The notes beneath the pieces were generated by a model. That model saw only the letters and a program-made list of their open reading frames with translations, ran no database searches and was not told the DNA's origin. 64,000 bases of DNA from Xylanibacillus composti (lineage in GTDB: Bacteria; Bacillota; Bacilli; Paenibacillales; K13). This document shows, piece by piece, positions 29,834 through 37,480 of the stretch (position 1 is the first letter of the stretch; each line of letters starts with the position of its first letter). Both the position numbers and the translations under genes were made by a program. Where the stretch lies: NCBI RefSeq assembly GCF_018403685.1, contig NZ_BOVK01000022.1, positions 1-64,000 on the forward strand, written 5' to 3'.

Positions 29834-29907
29834 TCGAGACGACAGGATTTGAACCTGCGACCTCTTGCTCCCGAAGCAAGCGCTCTACCAAGCTGAGCCA
29901 CGTCTCG
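29834..29907 (-). tRNA. tRNA-Pro(CGG)
   Basis: A 74-nt tRNA without encoded CCA. Acceptor stem CGAGACG/CGTCTCG, D-arm GCTCAGCTTGGTAGAGC, anticodon CGG (29871-29873 complement) in loop TTCGGGA, T-arm CAGGTTCAAATCCTG. D-loop and variable region match Bacillus tRNA-Pro. A possible promoter TTGTCA-18-TATAAT lies at 30108-30079 on the minus strand, about 170 bases upstream; the 220 bases between it and the next gene hold nothing else. Confidence 0.96.
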
Positions 29908-30127
29908 TCGCCTATGCCCCATGGGCAGCTGCATGCGAATGAATGGCCTGCGCAGGGAATGGAGCGCAGCCAGTTCCTGCCGGAATCCGCGTGCATGTGC
30001 CGCAGGCTCGTTCCGGCTACAGCGATGGACAGCATGCTGTGGCGCCAATTGCGAACGTCCTTGCGGGCGGCGAAGATTATTATAGCATAGCTTATTTTTG
30101 CCTGACAAGATGCAGATCTTGCTTGCT

Positions 30128-30766
30128 TTACCGGATTTCAACGTGTACTTGCTCCGGCACTATGACCGTCAATTTCCTATGTCCGGGCGAGCCGAACCAA
30201 TTATGCTGCTGCGGCAACGGATTCATGGTCAGATAAAGCTTGTCCCCGATGACAGACGTCTCATAGATGTCCGTCGTCAGAACAGGCTGCTCGCTCTGAG
30301 GGATCGCTGAATCGTACCAGTATGTGCCCAACAGGTGCAGCTTGCTGTCTGCGATGCGGTCTGTAATGACTTGGGTGTGCGGCGCTTGCACAACGACTGT
30401 CGTGACTTCCGGCGGCAAGTTCTGTTCCCATGCCGGCAACGTCTCCGTATACCGCACTGCGCGGATAGAGTCTCGAAGCTCTTCAGCTAGCCCTGTGTAG
30501 GTAAGGAGGGTGAAGCCCATGCCGAGCATAATGAGAAAAGGCACGAACAACAAGCTGAGCACATCATAGTGCAGCCTTGGGTGCTCCTCCTTCGCCAGGA
30601 CGAGAGCGGCCAGGATTTCCACACCTAGGAGTATGAACAGCAGCGGCCACCATTGGAACAGCGCATCGAAAGCTTCTTTTCCCCGCCAGGCCGTGGTCAG
30701 GCAGACGATCCCCAGCAGCAGGAGAGAGAAGCCCATGGTGAACGAACCGACTCGCCATTTTCTCAT
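30128..30766 (-). CDS. Conserved membrane protein with extracytoplasmic domain
   Basis: A 212-residue protein. Three hydrophobic segments (about 10-27, 36-58, 72-92) are arranged like the LiaI/LiaF-type membrane domain, with a WWPLLFILLGVE segment typical of it. Residues 100-212 form a strand-rich domain (VTTVVVQAP, HLLGTYWYD, LTVIVPEQVHVEI) with no known motif. It is the last gene of the sigma/anti-sigma operon and overlaps the preceding gene by 4 bases. A role in envelope stress is inference from context. Confidence 0.75.
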   Translation of the reverse strand: MRKWRVGSFTMGFSLLLLGIVCLTTAWRGKEAFDALFQWWPLLFILLGVEILAALVLAKEEHPRLHYDVLSLLFVPFLIMLGMGFTLLTYTGLAEELRDSIRAVRYTETLPAWEQNLPPEVTTVVVQAPHTQVITDRIADSKLHLLGTYWYDSAIPQSEQPVLTTDIYETSVIGDKLYLTMNPLPQQHNWFGSPGHRKLTVIVPEQVHVEIR

Positions 30767-31866
30767 CGTCCGCTCACCTTCTTTGATCTCTTTTGTCCGG
30801 TCAACAGCTTAAGGCCGCCGACAATGAGGAGCGTGGATACAATGAAGGTTTGGGCATACTGGTTAAACCAGTAGGCGATGCGCAGGTCCGGGAACAGGCG
30901 GGTCAGCACATCGAGGGCGATCTGATCGAACAAATAGTATCCGCCCATCAGCAGCAGGGCGATACCAATCCATTTCTGATGATTCATTAGCCAATCCACA
31001 AAAGGCACATCCTTTACTTCCTTCATATTAGGCGAAGACAAGATCTGCAGAGCGTCGAACAAGCTGAAAAACCACAAGATCGGTATGACGAACAGAAACA
31101 GCGACAGATGCAGCGTATCCAGAATGTAGATGGAGAACAGAAAGGCGGCCATCAGCTGCAGTCCCCGGCGTTGCAGACCCAAATACATATGTCCGGCTCC
31201 CGGGAACATCGCCAGCAAGGTGGCGAGCGGTTTGCTTTTTTTGCCGTCGTCCCGCTGTTCGGCGAAATCGTCAAGAATCGAACGGTCAACTAGGGCTTCG
31301 CCATTCTGCGCCTTCTTGAGCTGCTGGAATATATCGAACAAGCTGAACAGCCACAGGATCGGCAGCAGCAGGAGGAAGACGGCGAAGCCGCCGCGGTTCG
31401 TAATGTAGACGACGAACAGCACCATAGTGATCCAGCCGAAGAAGCCGACCATGAAGGTGAAGCCCCGCTGGATCAAGCCGATATGCATATGGCCGAGGCC
31501 GGGAACCAAGGAGAGGAAAATCGTCATGGACCGGTCTGGCTGTGCGGGGGATGCAGCCAGTTGGCCATCCGATTCGGACGCATGGGCGTGCTGCTGCGCA
31601 TAGGTGCTGCGAGTCAGCAAAGAGATAAGCATGTCGATCACATTAATGAGCCAAAGGGCGAGCACGCAGAAGAGCACAAACAGTATGATTTCATCATTGT
31701 AGTAGATGATTTGTCCCCCGCTCAAGATGAATAGGATAGCAAGCAGCACAATTGTGCCGAAGCAGCCCAGCGCGTAGAGAAACGGGCGAACCCTGCGCCC
31801 CAGAAAGTAATGGCCAAGTCCGGGAATCAGGGAGAGCACGAGCAGAAGAAGCGGGTGTTTATTCAT
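30763..31866 (-). CDS. Polytopic membrane protein with three internal repeats
   Basis: A 367-residue membrane protein made of three related modules, each beginning with a PGLGH-type motif: SLIPGLGHYFLGRR near residue 12, SLVPGLGHMHIGLIQRG near 117 and AMFPGAGHMYLGLQRRG near 223. Each is followed by two to three hydrophobic segments, and each ends near LxDIxxxL. The short PG-x-GH-x-x-x-G motif resembles TM2-domain-like modules. It overlaps the anti-sigma gene by 8 bases and the next gene by 4, so the four genes form one operon. Function unknown. Confidence 0.75.
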   Translation of the reverse strand: MNKHPLLLLVLSLIPGLGHYFLGRRVRPFLYALGCFGTIVLLAILFILSGGQIIYYNDEIILFVLFCVLALWLINVIDMLISLLTRSTYAQQHAHASESDGQLAASPAQPDRSMTIFLSLVPGLGHMHIGLIQRGFTFMVGFFGWITMVLFVVYITNRGGFAVFLLLLPILWLFSLFDIFQQLKKAQNGEALVDRSILDDFAEQRDDGKKSKPLATLLAMFPGAGHMYLGLQRRGLQLMAAFLFSIYILDTLHLSLFLFVIPILWFFSLFDALQILSSPNMKEVKDVPFVDWLMNHQKWIGIALLLMGGYYLFDQIALDVLTRLFPDLRIAYWFNQYAQTFIVSTLLIVGGLKLLTGQKRSKKVSGR

Positions 31867-32302
31867 GTTCAGGCTTCCTTTCTTTCAAAATTGAACCGAG
31901 TTCATCCAGCCAACCGTTGGCCGTTTGCATCAGTTTGTCTGTAAGAGTTGGTTTGTCCGCGACGATTTGTTCCAGTTGTACGGCGTGGGTCATGCGGTCG
32001 AATGCGCCGGAGCCCATCAGCAGCAAAGTGATGGATGCAGCCACTGCATAATGAAAGATGACGTGCTGGAACCAGCGTTTTTTGGGAAATAGCGCATGCA
32101 CAACATCGTTCGCCAGCGCCTCGCTTTGCTTGGGATCGAGCGCCGGCATGCTTGGCGATTCCTCTTCTACGCAGGCGAGGTAGAGCGCAAGACAGGCTTC
32201 GCAGTCGAGCAAATGGTCTTCCGCGCGCTGGCGCTCGGGCTCGTCAAGAGTATCCGCGATATAGGCGTTCCAGAACAGGCGATCATAGTGGTTGTTCACA
32301 GC
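31859..32302 (-). CDS. Anti-sigma factor with zinc-binding N-terminus
   Basis: A 147-residue single-pass membrane protein. The N-terminal cytosolic part has the ZAS-type motif HLLDCEAC (His-x3-Cys-x2-Cys), which binds the partner sigma factor; a membrane segment follows at about residues 86-106, then an outside tail. GTG at 32302 is chosen because it lies seven bases after AGAGGAGG on the minus strand and overlaps the end of the sigma gene by 7 bases, the usual coupling of sigma/anti-sigma pairs. Confidence 0.85.
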   Translation of the reverse strand, partial: AVNNHYDRLFWNAYIADTLDEPERQRAEDHLLDCEACLALYLACVEEESPSMPALDPKQSEALANDVVHALFPKKRWFQHVIFHYAVAASITLLLMGSGAFDRMTHAVQLEQIVADKPTLTDKLMQTANGWLDELGSILKERKPEHE

Positions 32303-32856
32303 CAATCCTCCTCTTTCCAATGCTTGCGCATCCATTGTTTTGCCCGGTACAGCCGGGACTCCACGCTTTTGACCTCCAGCCCATGCTCAGCGGCGATTTC
32401 CTTGTAGCTGCGCTGCTGCAAATAGTACGCCGTGACTACGCTGCGGTATGTTTCTGGCATCTGGCGAACTTGTTTCTGTATCAAGGCCTGGCGCTCCTTG
32501 TTGAGCAAGACCTGCTCGATGTCGTCAGAACGCGATGTCAAGGAAACGAGCTGCTCTCCGTCAGGCTCCTGCGTGTCGAGCAGCTCTTCCTTTCTTCTAT
32601 CCTTCCTTCGCTTCCAGTCAATCGCTTTGTGAACCGCAATCCGGGAGAGCCACGTTTTGAACCCGTTGAATTGGTATTGGGGGAGCGCGTAATACAGACG
32701 AACCCAGACCTCGTGCGCGGCTTCCCGGGCGTCCTGTTCGTGGCGCAGCACGCCGTACACTAGCTGGTAGACGTGGTTGGCATATTGTTGAATCAGCGCG
32801 CGAAATGCTTCTTCATCGCCATCTAGGCTTCGTCGAATGCGATCATCGTCATGAAT
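32296..32856 (-). CDS. ECF RNA polymerase sigma factor, apparently with an ATT start
   Basis: An extracytoplasmic-function sigma factor of 186 residues. Region 2 (about 20-85, containing EAAHEVWVRLYYALPQY) and region 4 (about 120-180, with YKEIAAEHGLEVKSVESRLYRAK) are complete. The reading frame of the expected N-terminus (DDDRIRRSLDGDEEAFRALI) runs back to a stop at 32883-32881 without any ATG, GTG, TTG or CTG before residue 21. A strong GGGAGGGG lies seven bases before ATT at 32856-32854, which I take as the start. An ATG three bases further on is in another frame and stops after nine codons. A sequencing error or frameshift is the alternative. Confidence 0.8.
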   Translation of the reverse strand: MHDDDRIRRSLDGDEEAFRALIQQYANHVYQLVYGVLRHEQDAREAAHEVWVRLYYALPQYQFNGFKTWLSRIAVHKAIDWKRRKDRRKEELLDTQEPDGEQLVSLTSRSDDIEQVLLNKERQALIQKQVRQMPETYRSVVTAYYLQQRSYKEIAAEHGLEVKSVESRLYRAKQWMRKHWKEEDWL

Positions 32857-32946
32857 CGGGCTCCCCTCCCTTCCTGTTGATTATAGACGATGCGAAAGGA
32901 CGCTTGCCCTGCACTTTTGCCAAAAAAAACTTTTTATGCCGGAAAA

Positions 32947-32976
32947 CAAAAAAACCGCCTGAGCTTCAGACGGCTT
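32947..32976 (-). terminator. Terminator of the minus-strand tRNA-Arg(CCU)
   Basis: On the minus strand AAGCCGTCTGA, AGC loop, TCAGGCGGTT, then a run of T (plus-strand A-run 32947-32954). Confidence 0.88.
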
Positions 32977-32990
32977 GATACATACAGAAC

Positions 32991-33067
32991 TGGCGACCCC
33001 GAGAGGATTTGAACCTCCGACACCTTCTTTAGGAGAGAAGTGCTCTATCCAGCTGAGCTACGGGGTC
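32991..33067 (-). tRNA. tRNA-Arg(CCU)
   Basis: A 77-nt tRNA with encoded CCA (32991-32993 complement), acceptor GACCCCG/CGGGGTC, D-arm GCTCAGCTGGATAGAGC, anticodon CCT (complement of 33031-33033) in loop CTCCTAA, T-arm GAGGTTCAAATCCTC. It reads AGG codons. Confidence 0.96.
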
Positions 33068-33534
33068 ATACTTATGTGTAAGTCTTGGGTGGATCGTGCC
33101 GCATCGCAATGTCAGGATGAGCGACAGAGACCGGGTTTGGCCCGCCAGAGGCGAGCGGCATTAACGATTATAGCAAAAAAAAATGCAGGAGAAAAGACAG
33201 CGTTGCATTCACGCAGGCAAGAAGCTCCCGAATCCTTGTCTGGCTAAGTTTTTTCGAGGATTTCATAGGCTGTGGGGGATTATGTCGAAAGCTTGCATTC
33301 GGGAGGATATGGGAGGACCCCAGACGAAAAGGGAGGCTCGCATGGGTAATCGCCCATGTGGAAAACACAGGGAGTATTATCGGAAATGAACCATGGATAT
33401 CAAGGGTGACCCCTTCCGGATAACGTGTTACGATAATTGACGTGCACAGGATATAAGAAAAGGTTATGGTTGGGATTTTGGTTATGTGGACGAAAACTCT
33501 TTTATTTGTCCAGCGTCCCGGTCAAGTGTGGTAA
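33068..33534. other. Gene-free region before the ectoine locus
   Basis: I see no gene in this 467-base stretch. Short open frames lack ribosome-binding sites and typical codon use. The left part precedes tRNA-Arg and would contain its promoter; the right part must contain the promoter of ehuB, but I cannot pick one with confidence (a TTGACG near 33437 lacks a good partner at the right distance). Confidence 0.5.
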
Positions 33535-33569
33535 TTTCGCATTTATAAATACAGTTTATAAATGCGAAA
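33535..33569 (+). promoter_or_regulatory. 15-bp perfect palindrome upstream of ehuB
   Basis: TTTCGCATTTATAAA (33535-33549) and TTTATAAATGCGAAA (33555-33569) are perfect inverted repeats around a 5-base loop TACAG, ending 31 bases before the ehuB ATG. AT-rich arms and the lack of a following T-run favour an operator or an RNA stability/attenuation hairpin over a terminator. Confidence 0.7.
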
Positions 33570-33600
33570 AAATCAGAGAGAAAGGGTGTCAAAGCTTATT

Positions 33601-34539
33601 ATGAAGAAATGGATGATGGCAGTATTGACAGTCGCTTTAGTGTTTTCGTTGGCTGCTTGCGGTGGAGAGAATCCGGGCAATTCTCCAGCCGCCAATGGTG
33701 CTAACAGCGGGAATGGCGACGGAGGCAATAACGCAGGAGGCGAAGCAGCTTCCGGTACATTAGCCGAAGCACAAGCAGCGGGCGTCATTAGCGTAGGGTT
33801 TGCTAACGAGAAGCCTTATGCTTATTTGGACGAAGACAATCAGCTCAGGGGCGAGGCGCCGGATATTGCGCGGGCCGTTCTTGCGGAGCTGGGCATTGAT
33901 GAAATAGACAGTCAATTGCTTGAATTCGGTCAATTGATCGGCGGTCTGAACGCGTCGCGTTATGACATTATTACGGCTGGCATGTATGTGAATCCAGACC
34001 GCTGCGCGCAAGTAATCTTTGCCGAGCCGGAGTACCGAATGGGTGAGGCGATGGCGGTGAAGGCCGGAAATCCGAAGGATATCCGCAGCTATGAGGATGT
34101 TGCGGCCAATCCGGATGTGAAGATCGCCGTCATGACTGGCGCGATTGAGATTCAATATTTGAAGGACGCAGGAGCGGCTGACAATCAAATTGTGGAAGTG
34201 CCTGACCAGCCAACGGCCATTAGTGCGCTGCAATCCGGACAGGTTGATGGCGTGACGATGACTTACATGAGCTTGATGAATATGCTGGAATCTGCCGGTG
34301 ACGACAACTTGGAGCGCGTAGAAGACTTCGAACAGCCGAAGGATGAGGACGGCAACGAAATTTGGGGCTACGGCGCAGCAGCGTTCCGTCCGGCTGATAC
34401 CGATTTGCGCGATGCTTACAACGAAGGGCTGCAGCAGCTGAAGGAAAGCGGCAAGCTGCTGGAAATCTTGTTGGACAATGGCTTTGCCGAAGAACACTTG
34501 CCGGGTGACATCACGACTGCAGAGCTTTGCGGTAACTAA
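33601..34539 (+). CDS. ehuB: Ectoine/hydroxyectoine ABC transporter substrate-binding lipoprotein
   Basis: A 312-residue amino-acid-type binding protein. Lipobox FSLAAC puts the lipidated cysteine at 20, followed by a G/N/A-rich linker. The mature domain starts GVISVGFANEKPYAYLDEDNQLRGEAPDIA, the pattern of the EhuB branch of family-3 binding proteins. Assignment to ectoine rests on this plus the order ehuBCDA-ectABCD. ATG 33601 gives a normal signal peptide but the nearest AAAGGG is 16 bases away; GTG at 33586 and ATG at 33562 are in frame upstream. Confidence 0.87.
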   Translation: MKKWMMAVLTVALVFSLAACGGENPGNSPAANGANSGNGDGGNNAGGEAASGTLAEAQAAGVISVGFANEKPYAYLDEDNQLRGEAPDIARAVLAELGIDEIDSQLLEFGQLIGGLNASRYDIITAGMYVNPDRCAQVIFAEPEYRMGEAMAVKAGNPKDIRSYEDVAANPDVKIAVMTGAIEIQYLKDAGAADNQIVEVPDQPTAISALQSGQVDGVTMTYMSLMNMLESAGDDNLERVEDFEQPKDEDGNEIWGYGAAAFRPADTDLRDAYNEGLQQLKESGKLLEILLDNGFAEEHLPGDITTAELCGN

Positions 34540-34634
34540 ACCTGGATGGGCTGTTCCCCTTCCTTCGGCTGACAAGGAAGGGGAATGCTTTCCCTACGGT
34601 TGTGTTTGGAAGGAGGCCAATTGCCATTGAAACG

Positions 34635-35282
34635 ATGATTGAGAAGGGGATTCCCTTCGTCTTCAACGGAACTTGGATGACGATCAAGGTGCTGGCGGTC
34701 AGCACAATCTTGTCATATATCTTTGCTATGCTGCTGGGGCTTGCCAGAGTGTCCCGCAACAAGCTGATTAACGGAACTTCTTATGTGATTGTGGAGTTTT
34801 TCAGAGGGACATCTCTAGTTGTGCAGTTATTTTGGATTTATTATTGTGTACCTGTTTTGTTTGGCTTGGACCTGAATGCTTTTTACGCCGCTGTAATCGC
34901 TCTGGGCATCAATTACGGTTCATACGGCTCCGAAATCGTGCGAAGCGCGATATTAACTGTGCCAAAAGGGCAAACAGAGGCTTCGATTGCTCTGAATTTC
35001 ACCCCGTACCAAAGAATGCGGCATATCATCATTCCGCAGGCATTGCTTCGTATGCTGCCCCCATTCGGCAACCTGCAAGTCGAGATGTTGAAAGGCACAG
35101 CGCTTGTGTACTTTATCGGACTTGAGGACATTTTCTACCGCCTGACTGCCATTCAAAATAACTACTTGAAAGATATCTGGCTGATGTACGTGTTTATTCT
35201 TGTCCTGTACTTTGTTATGGCTTGGTTGCTGATTCAGGGATATCGCTTCCTGGAACGCAGGCTGAGTGTCGGGAGGGTGTAG
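34635..35282 (+). CDS. ehuC: Ectoine/hydroxyectoine ABC transporter permease
   Basis: A HisM/GlnP-type permease with about five membrane segments and the coupling loop SIALNFTPYQRMRHIIIPQAL. ATG 34635 is the first conventional in-frame start after the ribosome-binding site GGAAGGAGG (34608-34616), but the gap is 18 bases. ATT codons at 34620 and 34626 fall at 3 and 9 bases, and GTG 34602 lies before the site. The true start is therefore uncertain; the mature membrane domain is not affected. It is followed by ehuD after three bases. Confidence 0.87.
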   Translation: MIEKGIPFVFNGTWMTIKVLAVSTILSYIFAMLLGLARVSRNKLINGTSYVIVEFFRGTSLVVQLFWIYYCVPVLFGLDLNAFYAAVIALGINYGSYGSEIVRSAILTVPKGQTEASIALNFTPYQRMRHIIIPQALLRMLPPFGNLQVEMLKGTALVYFIGLEDIFYRLTAIQNNYLKDIWLMYVFILVLYFVMAWLLIQGYRFLERRLSVGRV

Positions 35283-35285
35283 CTG

Positions 35286-35948
35286 ATGTGGGATTGGAAT
35301 TATGCATGGAGTATCTTGCCCGACCTGCTCCAGGGATTGGTGAAGACGGTACAAGCGACGCTGGGAGGCTTTCTCGCAGCCTGTGTGATTGGCTTGTTCA
35401 TGGCTTTGCTGCGGCGCTCCGACAATCGCTTTATTTCCCTGCCTTCGGGATGGGTCATCGATTTTATCCGATTTACTCCGCTTCTGGTACAGGTCGTCTT
35501 CTTATATAAAGTCGGCCCCCTTGTGCTCGGGACGTATATCCCGTCCTTGACTGCCGGAATTATCGCGCTGGGACTCCATTACGGCACATATTTGTCGGAG
35601 GTATACCGTTCGGGTATCGACAACGTGCCGAAGGGACAGTGGGAAGCGGCGACAGCGCTCAATTTCACCCCTTACCAGAAATGGGTGAACATTATCTTGC
35701 CGCAGGCAATCCCGCCAATCATACCGGTGATGGGCAATTATTTGATTACGATGTTCAAGGAAACGCCGATGCTGGCGGCTGTCCTGTTGGCGGAAATGCT
35801 GTTGAAGGCGAAGAGTCGGGTTGCCTCGGATTTCGCATTCCTTGAACCATATACCATGGTCGGCATCTTATTCTTGCTGGTCAGCTACCCGTCGGCGGTG
35901 CTGGTGCGCCGCCTGGAGAAGCGGTTGAATCAACAGCGCGGTGTATAG
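35286..35948 (+). CDS. ehuD: Ectoine/hydroxyectoine ABC transporter permease
   Basis: A 220-residue partner permease related to ehuC, with coupling loop ATALNFTPYQKWVNIILPQAI near residues 120-140. The start codon lies three bases after the ehuC stop. Together the two permeases form the channel energised by EhuA. Confidence 0.88.
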   Translation: MWDWNYAWSILPDLLQGLVKTVQATLGGFLAACVIGLFMALLRRSDNRFISLPSGWVIDFIRFTPLLVQVVFLYKVGPLVLGTYIPSLTAGIIALGLHYGTYLSEVYRSGIDNVPKGQWEAATALNFTPYQKWVNIILPQAIPPIIPVMGNYLITMFKETPMLAAVLLAEMLLKAKSRVASDFAFLEPYTMVGILFLLVSYPSAVLVRRLEKRLNQQRGV

Positions 35949-35978
35949 GGGAGCGGCCAAATCAGGGAGGGGTAACAG

Positions 35979-36806
35979 ATGATGCAAGCGGAAATGGAAA
36001 AGACAACAGCGGAACGGTCGACGTCGGGCATGCGCCCGATCGTGCGATACAACGATATTCATAAATCGTTCGGCGATCTGGAGGTGCTGAAGGGCATTGA
36101 TCTGGAGATTCAGCCGGGCGAGAAGGTAGCGGTCATCGGACCGAGCGGCTCGGGCAAAACCACCCTTGGCCGCCTGCTGATGACGCTGGAGGAGCCGACC
36201 TCCGGCACCATTGAAGTGGATGGCGAGCTGTTGTGGCACAGAGAGATTAATGGGAAGCTCGTGCGTGCAGATGAGAAGCATCTGCACCGAATGCGCAAAA
36301 ATATCGGCATGGTGTTTCAGCATTTCAACTTGTTCCCGCACATGACGATTTTGCGCAATGTGACAGAGGCGCCCCGCAAGGTGCTGGGGATGCCGAAGGA
36401 CGATGCGGAACGGCTTGCGAGGGAAATGCTCGATAAGGTTGGGCTGGGCGACAAGCTGGATGGCTACCCGTCCCAGCTGTCCGGCGGTCAGAAGCAGCGG
36501 GTGGCGATAGCGCGGGCGCTCGTCATGAGCCCAAAGGTGATGGTGTTCGATGAAGTGACATCAGCGCTGGACCCTGAGCTGGTCGGCGAGGTGCTGGAGG
36601 TCATCAAGGACATCGCCAAGGAAGGCGAGATGGCGATGCTGCTCATTACGCATGAAATGGATTTTGCCCGCGACGTGGCGGATACGGTGCTCTTCACAGA
36701 CGGCGGCTTGATCGTCGAGCATGGGCCGCCAAGCCAAATTTTCGAGAATCCACAAAGCGAGCGCCTGCAAGCGTTCCTGTCGCGCTTCCGCAGCAACGGC
36801 ATGTGA
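35979..36806 (+). CDS. ehuA: Ectoine/hydroxyectoine ABC transporter ATP-binding protein
   Basis: A 275-residue polar-amino-acid-type ATPase. Walker A GPSGSGKTT (54-62), Q-loop VFQHFNLFP, signature LSGGQ (167-171), Walker B VMVFDEVTSALD and H-loop ITHEMDFARDVAD are all intact. ATG 35979 follows GGGAGGGG. It completes the importer and precedes the ectoine synthesis genes, with a hairpin-repeat pair between. Confidence 0.92.
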   Translation: MMQAEMEKTTAERSTSGMRPIVRYNDIHKSFGDLEVLKGIDLEIQPGEKVAVIGPSGSGKTTLGRLLMTLEEPTSGTIEVDGELLWHREINGKLVRADEKHLHRMRKNIGMVFQHFNLFPHMTILRNVTEAPRKVLGMPKDDAERLAREMLDKVGLGDKLDGYPSQLSGGQKQRVAIARALVMSPKVMVFDEVTSALDPELVGEVLEVIKDIAKEGEMAMLLITHEMDFARDVADTVLFTDGGLIVEHGPPSQIFENPQSERLQAFLSRFRSNGM

Positions 36807-36814
36807 GCGGGCAG

Positions 36815-36930
36815 CCCCGCGAAAGTAATAGGAGTAAGCTCCAGAGCTGGTCTTCAATTCGTGGGTTTATAATCGGGCCTCGCAAAAGCAATAGGCATAT
36901 GCTTCGAAGCTGTTCTTCGCTTTTGTGGGC
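36815..36930. repeat. Two tandem copies of a GCGAAAG hairpin repeat, locus 1
   Basis: Copy 1 (36815-36865) reads CCCCGCGAAAGTAATAGGAG... ending ATTCGTGGG; copy 2 (36877-36930) reads CCTCGCAAAAGCAATAGG... ending GCTTTTGTGGG. Each is about 52 bases with inverted ends. The same repeat, better preserved, occurs twice at 62987-63101. It fills the gap between ehuA and ectA. Confidence 0.8.
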
Positions 36931-36950
36931 TATGTTTAGGAGGTGAAATT

Positions 36951-37457
36951 GTGACAACCACTCAAAGCAAGCTGGTGTATCGCAAGCCCACGGCCGAAGA
37001 TGGCGGGAAAGTGTGGCAGCTCGTCAAAGACACGCAGGTGCTGGACTTGAACTCGGCTTACAGTTACATCATGTTTTGCGATTATTTTGCGGATACCTGT
37101 GTGGTCGCGGAAAGCGATGGCGCGATTGTCGGATTTGTCTCCGCCTTTTGTCCGCCAGGGAACGCGGAAACGCTGTTCGTCTGGCAGGTTGCAGTCGATT
37201 CTTCCCAAAGAGGCAAGGGCGTGGCAACGGAGTTGTTAAGAGTGTTAATGCAGCGTGAAGCATGCAGACAAGTGAATATGGTAGAACTGACGATTTCCCC
37301 GTCCAATCAAGCGTCACGAGCGCTGTTTATGCGCATGGCTCGAGAGTTGAATACCGATATGAACGTTCGCTCCGGTTATGCCGCAGCGTTATTCCCTGGA
37401 GGGGGCCATGAGGACGAGGAGCTGTATCAAATCGGCCCGATCCCTTCCGCAAAATAA
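36951..37457 (+). CDS. ectA: L-2,4-diaminobutyrate N-acetyltransferase
   Basis: Second step of ectoine synthesis: acetylates diaminobutyrate from acetyl-CoA. The 168-residue GNAT protein has the acetyl-CoA loop [10 protein letters not shown] near residues 86-95 and the EctA-type [17 protein letters not shown] and FVWQVAVD segments. GTG 36951 follows AGGAGGTG. It begins the ectABCD block with ectB 23 bases downstream. Confidence 0.95.
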   Translation: MTTTQSKLVYRKPTAEDGGKVWQLVKDTQVLDLNSAYSYIMFCDYFADTCVVAESDGAIVGFVSAFCPPGNAETLFVWQVAVDSSQRGKGVATELLRVLMQREACRQVNMVELTISPSNQASRALFMRMARELNTDMNVRSGYAAALFPGGGHEDEELYQIGPIPSAK

Positions 37458-37480
37458 AGTATTGGAGGAATTACCCTATC

